Positions 13,855 to 22,514 of a DNA stretch of 32,381 bases are shown here, one piece after another; the stretch's first letter is position 1, and every line of letters starts with the position of its first letter. The notes under the pieces are model-generated. The model saw nothing but the letters and a program-made list of their open reading frames with translations. It was not told where the DNA came from and did no database searches. Source of the stretch: Chitinophagaceae bacterium. GTDB lineage: Bacteria; Bacteroidota; Bacteroidia; Chitinophagales; Chitinophagaceae. The position numbers were made by a program, and so were the translations under genes. Where the stretch lies: the NCBI GenBank assembly GCA_025360525.1, contig JANYCA010000171.1:1-32381 (forward strand). The letters run 5' to 3'.

Positions 13855-16599
13855 TTACCTTATAATCACAATACTTGGATTAATGGGATACCGGCCAAAA
13901 TTCTCGCCATAAATTGCCAATCCGCCCTCCCCTTCTGTTTGTATTTTGATGGAGATGAAACCCTGCGCTGCTGACTGTTTTAACTCATTTTTCGAAAGCG
14001 GCACTTTTACCAGGTAACCATAAGAACCGGCTTCCCTCAGTTTTTTATCCAATAACTGGCTATGCCAGGATAATACCCCACGGTGATCAGCGGGGTCATC
14101 TGCCAGCGTAACCGTTTTTACTTTTTTACCATTGATTATAACCTGGATGATGGATGGGAATGTTGTTTCATCGGTCATCGGGTATGCATTGGGGTTTTTG
14201 TGCGGCGACACTTTTGCCCCTAACATATAATCCTGGTTGACATCAAAACCCGTTGCCTTGTCTTTGTCGAATAATTGCTTGGCGGAAGCCTCAAAAAGAA
14301 CATAGGCAGATTTACTGTTCGTAATATTTACAGCCGCTGAAATGGGAATACGGTATTCAAAATATCCTTTGCCGGCGCCATTCACTTTTAGCCCGTTTAA
14401 CACTTCCCAACTTTTTTGCGACCATTCTGCTTTTACAAAACCATTGGGTTTTACATCAATGATGCTGGTATTGGCTTTGTTTAGATTTGACTGTACAACA
14501 AAGTTCATGAAGTTATGATGCAACACATTTCCTTCGCTGTCTGTAAGTGTTAGCTTAACGATACCAAGTCCACCAAAACCCGGAGTGTTGATTTTTAGTG
14601 TACTTAATAATTGCTGCATCCATGGTTTGTAATCAAAAGGAATTTTGCCTTTGCTGATAGATTGTGTTTCACCTGTTCTGTCTAAAAAGTCAACTGCATA
14701 CTCAATAAAAAGCTGGTTGCCTTTGATTGTTTTACCAGACATTACGGAAATATACAACGGTACTTCCAGCGTCTCATTAGCATTGACTGTTTTGCATATT
14801 TCGTTTCCGGTAGATAGGTAGAATTCGGAGTGAAAATCTTTATCTGTCATGCCAGGTACCAGCTCTTCTAAACCAGTGAATTTCCGGGTACGATCAAAAC
14901 GCCAATAGCCATTCCATTCGTTGATCACATCGTGGTGTTCGGTATATAACCATCCCGCCATTTTTGGATGTTGGCGAAAGCTATTCATCATGCGATGGTA
15001 ATCCCAACTCCAGTCCACATCACCCGTGCTGCCTTCGTATCCCCATACATTGCCACATTCCGAATTTATATTTGGTTGATTGCCTTGCTTAAATCCTTTT
15101 TCAAAATGAAACGTACTCCCTTCAAATGTGTTTTTATCCATATTGGCCAGGTACGCTTCCCATGCATAGCCTGGCAAGTATTCGTGCCATGAATTGATAT
15201 CTGTTTCGGTATGGCCCCTGCCACAGCAAATAGAATTATCTTCTACCAGCCTCGTAGGGTCAAGCGACTTGGCTAAATAATACATCGACGCTACCCAGTT
15301 TTGGGTGGTGGGTAAATAGTGTGAATTGATTTTTCCCTGCTCCGTCACTTTAGTGGTAAGGCCCCATGTTTCGTTAAAAGTGATCCACGAAAAAATGGCG
15401 GGATGATTATAGTCTCGTTTGATCATCTCCCGTAAAGTGTACTCCGATTCAGCCTGCATTTTTTCACCCGGTTCTCCCCATGAGTTCGGTAGATCCGACA
15501 TCACCAGTAAGCCCAGTTTATCGGCCCAATATAATTTGCGGGGTATGTCTATTTTGATGTGGGTTCGGATGCCATTCAGCCCAATTTCTTTGGCAAGCCT
15601 GATTTCATTTTTCATAAAATCATCCGTAGGAAATGTATAAAACCCCTCCGGGTGATAAGACTGATCAAGCGTTAATTGTAAATAGATTGGTTGGTTATTG
15701 AGGGCGATGTAAGGGATGCTGGTATTGGGCAAATTAACGACCGATATCTTGCGCATACCAAAATAAGATTTCACCACATCGTCCTTTATTTTTATTTCCG
15801 TTTCATACAAATATGGATCTTCCAGGTTCCATAACCTTGCGTTTGGAATAGCTATTTCAAAAACCGCCCTGTCCTTATTTTTTGGTATGATGCCTTTGGA
15901 AACGATTGCTAAACCAGGTGTTTTGATCGTAAAGGTTACCTCCGCATCAGCAATTAATTCATTTGATAAAATTACTGTTGCTTTAACGGAATTGCTGTCA
16001 ATATTGGGTGTAAAATGAATGCCCTCCAGGTAGGTATTTCCCCGTGCTTCCAGATAAATGGTTTGCCAGATACCCCGGGCATTTCCATAACCTTGTTTGC
16101 CATACAAGGTAAAATCACGGCGCTTATCATCTACCCTTATCACTAAATCCTGCGGGGTATTGTATTTTATATGGCCCGTTAATTCAAAGGAAAAAGGCGT
16201 GTAGCCGCCCTGTTGTTTACCAACCAGTTCCCCATCTAACCAAACAGTAGTTTCCCAATCGGAGGCACCTACAACAACAAACACCCGTTTATTGGCCCAT
16301 GAGTTTGAAACAGTAATTTTTCTTTTGTACCAGGCAAAATCTGCTTCATCTTTTACGCCTGATAAAGCCGAACCCCAAGGAAAAGGCACATTTATTTTAT
16401 GAGGAAAAACAGCATTACCAGTTTGCCATTTTTTATCTAGCCCCACATTCAAACTATCAAATTCAAATTCCCAAACGCCATTCAGGTTTACCCAATCAGT
16501 CCGTTCAAAATCCGGGCGGGGATGCTCGGGCAATGGGATAGGCTGTGCATTTGCAAAAACGGAAAAGCCTAAAAGTAATACCAGCAATTTTACATTCAT
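13855..16599 (-). CDS. Secreted glycoside hydrolase family 2 enzyme (beta-galactosidase/glucuronidase-like)
   Basis: The 914-residue protein has a signal peptide (1-18, cleavage after ANA). The GH2 sugar-binding jelly roll spans about 25-195 (WVNLNGVWEFEFDSL, WETTVWLDGELVGKQQGGYTP), and the immunoglobulin-like sandwich about 195-290. The TIM barrel starts near 300 (LNGIRTHIKIDIPRKLYWAD). Glu410 in ITFNETWG is the expected acid/base, and Glu514 in INSECGNVWG the likely nucleophile. About 300 C-terminal residues are beta-rich extra domains. It should cleave beta-linked sugars in the periplasm or outside the cell; the substrate cannot be told from sequence. There is no SusC/SusD pair nearby. A 9-bp inverted repeat sits just upstream of the start. 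Confidence 0.9.
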   Translation of the reverse strand: MNVKLLVLLLGFSVFANAQPIPLPEHPRPDFERTDWVNLNGVWEFEFDSLNVGLDKKWQTGNAVFPHKINVPFPWGSALSGVKDEADFAWYKRKITVSNSWANKRVFVVVGASDWETTVWLDGELVGKQQGGYTPFSFELTGHIKYNTPQDLVIRVDDKRRDFTLYGKQGYGNARGIWQTIYLEARGNTYLEGIHFTPNIDSNSVKATVILSNELIADAEVTFTIKTPGLAIVSKGIIPKNKDRAVFEIAIPNARLWNLEDPYLYETEIKIKDDVVKSYFGMRKISVVNLPNTSIPYIALNNQPIYLQLTLDQSYHPEGFYTFPTDDFMKNEIRLAKEIGLNGIRTHIKIDIPRKLYWADKLGLLVMSDLPNSWGEPGEKMQAESEYTLREMIKRDYNHPAIFSWITFNETWGLTTKVTEQGKINSHYLPTTQNWVASMYYLAKSLDPTRLVEDNSICCGRGHTETDINSWHEYLPGYAWEAYLANMDKNTFEGSTFHFEKGFKQGNQPNINSECGNVWGYEGSTGDVDWSWDYHRMMNSFRQHPKMAGWLYTEHHDVINEWNGYWRFDRTRKFTGLEELVPGMTDKDFHSEFYLSTGNEICKTVNANETLEVPLYISVMSGKTIKGNQLFIEYAVDFLDRTGETQSISKGKIPFDYKPWMQQLLSTLKINTPGFGGLGIVKLTLTDSEGNVLHHNFMNFVVQSNLNKANTSIIDVKPNGFVKAEWSQKSWEVLNGLKVNGAGKGYFEYRIPISAAVNITNSKSAYVLFEASAKQLFDKDKATGFDVNQDYMLGAKVSPHKNPNAYPMTDETTFPSIIQVIINGKKVKTVTLADDPADHRGVLSWHSQLLDKKLREAGSYGYLVKVPLSKNELKQSAAQGFISIKIQTEGEGGLAIYGENFGRYPINPSIVIIR

Positions 16600-16600
16600 C

Positions 16601-16624
16601 TTTGTAATATTTATTTATTACAAA
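16601..16624. promoter_or_regulatory. 9-bp inverted repeat immediately upstream of the GH2 start
   Basis: TTTGTAATA (16601-16609) and TATTACAAA (16616-16624) form a perfect inverted repeat with a 6-nt spacer. It ends 1 nt from the glycosidase start codon on the minus strand. It would form a hairpin in the mRNA leader or an operator covering the start. Confidence 0.5.
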
Positions 16625-16742
16625 TCTGGTACTTTTCTTTTTATAACAAGTATTTAATTCCACCAATGCCCGCATTCAATTCTGGATGCGCCTAAAAAAA
16701 TGTTGGTAGTGAAAAAGCGAATTGTATTATTTATTCTCTTTA

Positions 16743-19700
16743 CTATTTTAACACGTTCAATTTTTTACCAGCATTTACACTCACCGTGCCAGAGCTGCTG
16801 GCCGTAATTGATTTACAGGTTGCATCCACATCTACCACCACTGCATTACTGATGATTACATTGGTGGTATTGATGGGCACTGTATTATTACTCCATGTTT
16901 TTACATCGCTCCAGTTACCATCTTTTACACTATAGTTTTTTGTAGGATCAACTACGTACAAAGAACCACTTACATCTCTGTAGCTCCCGTTATTAGCTTT
17001 TACATTAACGGTATATCTGCAAACACTGTCCGTAAGTGGCGAGATAAAGGAAAATGTAACCTGCTTAGATTCGCCGGCAAGTATGGTACCCACATTTACA
17101 GAATCAGCTCCAGTAAAAACGTATCCGGCAGCGATGTCTTTTATAATTTTAAAGGAGACATTATTTTGAGCCTGCGTACCGTAATTTTTAAAGGTATAAG
17201 TAAAGCTGCCGGCACTGCCTGGTATACGGTTATAGCTGAGTACATAACCATCCTGAACAAGGTAAGCGGGGGCCGCAATTCCATTGTTGTTAATGTCGTC
17301 AACGAGGTAAGTAATTCCATTTACTGCAGAATCGTTTAACAGTACGATATTATCGGCAAAAGCATTCAGTTCCGGCACATCTGCGGTTTTATCCGGGTTA
17401 AACCGATAGCTAAAATTCTGGAAATAAAAGGCATTTCGTACGTTGTACTGTGGGGTAACAAAAGAGTCAATCACCTTACCTAGTTTGGCTGAAAAACCAG
17501 CTACTTTAAGTGAAGCAGTATCTGCAGATGCCCACAATGCATTTAAAGTTTTAGTCATCTCAACTATGTACAACGAATCTTCATTCATCAGCTCTTTAAA
17601 TTTATTACTGTAAGCAACAGAATCAAAAGCAGGTGTATTGTAAATAGTTTTTAAATCAGTTATTTTTTGGTTGTAAATATTTTTTCTGGCAAGCAGATCT
17701 ACGGGAGACTGTTGAGATGCCAGGCTAAAAATCCAGTTGACCGATCTGTTGTTGGTAAAGCCTGCCTGAGGTAAAATTTTGTCTGATAAAATAGATATTT
17801 TTAATCCCCCATTAATGCCCTGAATCATCGCTGCTGTTAAGGCCGCCGGCTTTGCGAATTTTGCTACTTGTGCTACGGTTTTAAAAACGAGGCTCACCCC
17901 CTGCCCTCCCGGAATAATAGCACTAATAGCCGAAACTGCGTCTGCAACTGTCTTTGCGTATCCTGCAATCTTAGCAATCGTTTTATAAAAATCAACCTTA
18001 TCTTTATACAGTTCAAGTGTATCGTTAGAAAGTTTAACCAGAGATGGAGCTGTGAGGCTGTAGAGCTTATTGTAGGTTTCGCTGTAGTCAAATGGGGAAA
18101 TGCCATTTTTACTCGACGCAGCTGCATTTAATACAAACTTTACGTGCTGGTTGAGGCAGTAGTAGTACTTGTAATACCAGGCAGATATTACGCTAGCCGC
18201 TGCTTTTTTAAAAGCATCTTTTCCAGCGTCTGCCAACGACTTGTTGCGGCCTTCTTTTCGCATGGTTAAAGCAAAATCTGCGGCATCGGCCAGCAGTGTG
18301 TAAAATTTATCTATAAACACTTTTGCATCGGGGTCTGTTACATAGGATGCTGCTTTATTTTTTAATGCTTCCAAATACCCCGACTGTATTAATTTAACAT
18401 TGGCTTCAATAAACTTATCGAAAGTTTCATCTGCCAGTTTCAAGCCTGTATTTCCCTTGGCAGCGGCCCCAAAGCTAACCGTACCCAACAGCGATTCTAT
18501 TGCATCAAAAGCGTTTTCCACCGCCGAGTTAATCATTTCGTTACTGCTACCCCCCAAGTTGTAAACGGTAGCCAGTGCGGTGTAGTAATCAGCCAGATTT
18601 TCTACCCTTTTTTTATGCAAATCTTTAATACCATTTGGGTCCAAAAAATTTTGGTAGGCATCATCATAATTGCTGACAACAAAGCCGTCGAGGCAAACAA
18701 TTTTCAGGCTAATAGCAAAACTAAGTTTTAATGTAAAGCACCTTCTGCTTACATTGAACTTAAAAGCTTTAATCTCCCTGATAAGGCTATCAGGAATTAA
18801 AATTGCCCCCATCATTGTATGATTTCGGATGTCAGGATATTTATACGTTATTTCCCGATTATCTTTTTTATACTTTATTTCAACTGTATATATTTTTCCG
18901 TCCTCTGCCTGCTTCAATTCAAACACCCCATCCGCATTTACCTCGCTTGAATCTTTTACAATACCGTTTTCAAAAAGCGTCACTTTCACACCTGTGGTAA
19001 CGGGTGTTTTCTGCAACTGATCAAACAATTTAAGGCTATCAACGCTGCTTCCGGGGCTATTACAGAATACATCATACACAATGCCTTTTATAAATGGAGC
19101 AACATAAGGCGTGCGGCTTACCCCTACAGGACTTGTTATCCATAAATACGACCTTGCGGTATCCAACTCAATATCCGTTATACTGTTGCTCGGCAGGCCG
19201 TTGGCGGTCGTAAGCATTTTGAAAGAGTTCATGCTATCCAAAGAGCCGGTACCGTTGTACACGAAAATTCCGAAAGTAGTACCAATCCAGATGTCGCCAA
19301 ATACATTGGCAATGGCATTAAAATTAACGGCTGCTCCGGCAGGTAAGGGCGAGTTGGCACTCGTTAATAATTTCCAGGTTCCATTAGGTTTATATACACC
19401 AATGCCACCGCTGTTAAGTCCTACAAAAGTATTGCCAGTGGTTGTATCAGTAAAAATAGCCCTTGCAAAAGACGAAGCAGCTGCATTGGTAAAAGGCAGT
19501 GGAGAGTTGGACGCAGTGATGGGAGTAAGTAGTGCTCCGCTACTGCTTATCCTGGTTATATATGGAGCCAAACAACCACTGTTGCAATTAGAGCCCCGTC
19601 CAAACCAAAGTTCATCTCCCCGTTTGCCGGCAGAATGATAAATGATGTCGCCGGCATCTGGTACTGCTTTGGTAAAAGAGCTGGAAGATGGTGGCGGTGG

Positions 19701-20243
19701 ATTGACGGTGGAAATACTGTATACTCCACCCTGGTTAGTGGTTGTTCCTGTTAGCGATTGTGCCAATGCTACATAGGTTACACCCGTACTACTCATGGCC
19801 AACGAATTGGCATACCTGCTACCTAAGCCACCGGCAATACCAGAGCCGTATTGAGTAACTGTTTCTGCTTTTGTGTTGATAAGATATGCTCCCCCCGTGA
19901 TGGCTTGCACGCTTGTTTTACCAATTGAAGTTATCCAAACATTGCTGTCACCCGGCATATTTGATGATACGCCATGACGGAAAGTAACATCGGGATAAGT
20001 ACCAATCTTTTTCCAATCGGTTTCATTAAAACGGTACAATCCACCCAAATCTGCACCTACCCATATAGTTCCCCGTTTATCTACAGTAACAGACCGGAAT
20101 GCATTCACTGTAAATGTAGCATTGCTATCTTTGTTCCAGTTTTGAAAATTGTAAGTTTGGGCGTGAACTACTTCACTGTTGAAAGCAACAAATAATAAAA
20201 GCAGGATCAAGTTTTTGGAAAGAAGTGGTAATAGTTTTCTCAT
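16743..20243 (-). CDS. Large exported beta-propeller protein with helical middle and beta C-terminus
   Basis: The 1166-residue protein has a signal peptide (about 1-28). Residues about 35-385 hold two-component-regulator-like propeller repeats (VDKRGTIWVGADLGGLYRF; NVFGDIWIGTTFGIFVYNG; LPSNSITDIELDT). A prealbumin/SdrB-like beta domain follows (about 385-480, TGVKVTLFENGIVKDSSEV). Residues about 500-930 are an Ala-rich helical region without known motifs. A CARDB-like domain (about 1000-1100) precedes the end module GNWSDVKTWSNNTVP ... AGKKLNVLK, shared with the CxxCH protein at 10365-11156. It has no kinase part, so it is probably an envelope or secreted protein. Function is unknown. Confidence 0.75.
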   Translation of the reverse strand: MRKLLPLLSKNLILLLLFVAFNSEVVHAQTYNFQNWNKDSNATFTVNAFRSVTVDKRGTIWVGADLGGLYRFNETDWKKIGTYPDVTFRHGVSSNMPGDSNVWITSIGKTSVQAITGGAYLINTKAETVTQYGSGIAGGLGSRYANSLAMSSTGVTYVALAQSLTGTTTNQGGVYSISTVNPPPPSSSSFTKAVPDAGDIIYHSAGKRGDELWFGRGSNCNSGCLAPYITRISSSGALLTPITASNSPLPFTNAAASSFARAIFTDTTTGNTFVGLNSGGIGVYKPNGTWKLLTSANSPLPAGAAVNFNAIANVFGDIWIGTTFGIFVYNGTGSLDSMNSFKMLTTANGLPSNSITDIELDTARSYLWITSPVGVSRTPYVAPFIKGIVYDVFCNSPGSSVDSLKLFDQLQKTPVTTGVKVTLFENGIVKDSSEVNADGVFELKQAEDGKIYTVEIKYKKDNREITYKYPDIRNHTMMGAILIPDSLIREIKAFKFNVSRRCFTLKLSFAISLKIVCLDGFVVSNYDDAYQNFLDPNGIKDLHKKRVENLADYYTALATVYNLGGSSNEMINSAVENAFDAIESLLGTVSFGAAAKGNTGLKLADETFDKFIEANVKLIQSGYLEALKNKAASYVTDPDAKVFIDKFYTLLADAADFALTMRKEGRNKSLADAGKDAFKKAAASVISAWYYKYYYCLNQHVKFVLNAAASSKNGISPFDYSETYNKLYSLTAPSLVKLSNDTLELYKDKVDFYKTIAKIAGYAKTVADAVSAISAIIPGGQGVSLVFKTVAQVAKFAKPAALTAAMIQGINGGLKISILSDKILPQAGFTNNRSVNWIFSLASQQSPVDLLARKNIYNQKITDLKTIYNTPAFDSVAYSNKFKELMNEDSLYIVEMTKTLNALWASADTASLKVAGFSAKLGKVIDSFVTPQYNVRNAFYFQNFSYRFNPDKTADVPELNAFADNIVLLNDSAVNGITYLVDDINNNGIAAPAYLVQDGYVLSYNRIPGSAGSFTYTFKNYGTQAQNNVSFKIIKDIAAGYVFTGADSVNVGTILAGESKQVTFSFISPLTDSVCRYTVNVKANNGSYRDVSGSLYVVDPTKNYSVKDGNWSDVKTWSNNTVPINTTNVIISNAVVVDVDATCKSITASSSGTVSVNAGKKLNVLK

Positions 20244-20617
20244 CTTTTTAGTTTTTCAGCAGTCAGCTGTATCAGTCATAAATATATTAATAAAACAGTT
20301 GCCCTGTTAATTTCACGCTTATTATTTCAGCCTTTGTTAGGTGTTGGCCTGCCTTCCGTTGTTTGAATGATAGCCATTATTTAGATGCCATAAAATATAC
20401 CTACAAGCCAGGGACGAATTGAACTAAGCAACTATTTTCGCCCCTACCTCCCCAACACATTGCCTTTCATCCCAATTGTATTACCACCTTTGCCCTTACC
20501 TTTAATGCTGCATAGACAATAAAAACTACCACAAATAAGGCTCCGCAAAAGCCCTTTTCCATTTCTCCACACATTTTAAATATAATTTTTCTTAAGTTGT
20601 GTAAACACAAAATGTAA
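20244..20617. other. 374-bp gap without a recognisable gene
   Basis: This lies between the divergent propeller genes. Short minus-strand frames here have no start or family signal. It probably contains the promoter of the 1166-residue protein, but no clear TAnnTTTG box was seen. It may include decayed 5' sequence of the T9SS protein that follows. Confidence 0.4.
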
Positions 20618-22252
20618 ATCAGTTTAGTTAGCTTTAATATTTGGAAGAGGTACGCTAACCCAGGCATTGGCAGGTGGCAACTCCGACCAATAGGGGGAAA
20701 ATCATTACTTCAAAGCATAATTATTCTAACTGCAGGCAGCGCTGACAATATACTTACTGCAAAAAATTCATTTTCGGATGTATTTATTTTAAAGATGGAT
20801 ACCAGTGGAAATTTAATTTGGGTAAAACAGGTGGGAGGCGAAGCCAGCGATGGAGCTTTTGGAATAAGCCTTGACACAGCCGATAATATATTGGTGTTGG
20901 GCAACTTCGGGGAAACTGCAGATTTTGACCCAGGGCCCGGTATACAAAATTTAACGGCCCTGGCAAATGCAGATAATTTTATTCTAAAACTTACTCATGA
21001 AGGTGATTTTACATGGGTGAAACATATCGGGGGAGCTTTCGTGGCAATACAGCCATTTTCCATAAAAACAGATAGCGATAACAACGTAATAACTACGGGT
21101 AATTTCAATGGTGGCACCTGCGACTTTGATCCGGGCCCTGCAACAAACGGTATCACTTCAGTTAATGGTTATACAGGCTATGTGTTAAAGCTTGATGCAA
21201 ACGGAAACTATGTTTGGGCAAAAACTTTTACCGGCAAAAATTCACAGGTTTATATCAAAGGACTTTCTGTGGCTGCAAGTGGAAATATTTACACTGTTGG
21301 TAGTTTTAGTGGTAATGTGGATTTTGATCCCGGGCCTGCTGTATACCAGCTTTCCTCTCAACAATCTGGAATGGCAGTAAAGTTAGATAGCAATGGAAAT
21401 TTTGCGTGGGCAAAACCTCTTAGCTTAGCTTCTCTTTGCATTACCGGCAATTCAGAGGAATCAGTTTTAATAGGGGGCGGGAACGGGATGCATTCTTTAT
21501 CTAAAATAGACTATGCCGGTACTTTGAAATGGGAGTTATTTTTTGGTAATGCGTTTTTGAGCTCAAGCACTGCAATATGCACCGACAGCTTGAAAAATAT
21601 CTATCTAGGAGGATTTTTTTCTAACACCTGTGACTTTGACCCCAGTGCTGGAGTTTACGATCTAACATCAGTGGCAGCATCTGATATTTTTGTACATAAA
21701 CTCAGCGAATTACCAGTATTGCCGATTCAATTCATTTCCGTAACTGCAAGATCATTGCCAGCCGGAAATTTAGTAGAATGGGGTGTGGCACCGGAATTAC
21801 AAGTAGGGGGCAAATTCACAATTGAGCGGAGTGATGATGGAATTAATTTCATACAGGTCGGTAAAGCTGATTTAATAGCAGGGACGAAGCGGTATTCCTT
21901 TTTTGACAGCTTTGCACAGCAGGACATCTTGTATTACCGGGTTGGTTCGATGGATGCCAGTCAAAGAGTTAGCTTGTCTTCAATTGTATTTGTAAACAGG
22001 AAAAAATGGGATTATGACTGGGTAACTGTATGGCCAAACCCGGTGAGGGATATACTGAATATGCGTTCTGGCATTTATTATCAGAACGCCGTGATTAGAA
22101 TATCAGAAATAAATGGGAAACTGATTTTGAAGAAGGATCATTGCAATGGAAACTCATTTAGTGTTAATTGTGCTTTTTTAACGAGTGGCGTATATGTATT
22201 GGAAATTGAAGATGAAACTGGAAGAAAAGTTGTTAGAATAGTTAAACAGTAA
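20618..22252 (+). pseudogene. T9SS-sorted propeller protein lacking its N-terminus
   Basis: The frame is open from 20618, and its first ATG (20795) lies in the middle of a repeat unit: upstream codons read SFSDVFILK and join MDTSGNLIWVKQVGG, a normal repeat. From that ATG there are 485 codons. They hold four propeller repeats with DFDPGP-type signatures (ETADFDPGPG, TCDFDPGPA, NVDFDPGPA, TCDFDPSAG), a beta domain (GGKFTIERSDDGINF) and a type IX secretion sorting tail (about 410-485, WPNPVRDILN ... GVYVLEIEDETGRKVVRIVK). No signal peptide is present, so the product cannot reach T9SS. The gene is probably 5'-truncated. Another frame near 20643 keeps short repeat-like pieces, consistent with decay. 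Confidence 0.65.
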
Positions 22253-22514
22253 ATACGAGTTTCTCTGATCCCATTTGTAATCGCCATCGACCACTCTTTT
22301 GAAAAGGTCAATATGACGTGGATTAGTGTTGATTGCTTGCACATTTTCGAGATGTATTCTAACGCAGACAGTGCCCGGCTGAGATACCGATTACATTGGT
22401 TGATCGATGGCTATGGATACCACAGCAGGTAAAGCCTATGAGCGGCATCAATGTTACAAATGCAATATTAAAACAACCTGCTTGCAGTTTTAATGATAGC
22501 CTGGTATTGTTGAA

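Noticed and set aside
13759..13974. Plus-strand 71-codon frame
   Set aside because: The second half is antisense to the end of the glycosidase and the first half has no family signal or promoter.
20795..21720. DFDPGP repeats considered as a DNA repeat array
   Set aside because: The repetition is at protein level (propeller blades). The DNA copies diverge and have irregular spacing, so this is neither CRISPR nor a tandem DNA repeat.
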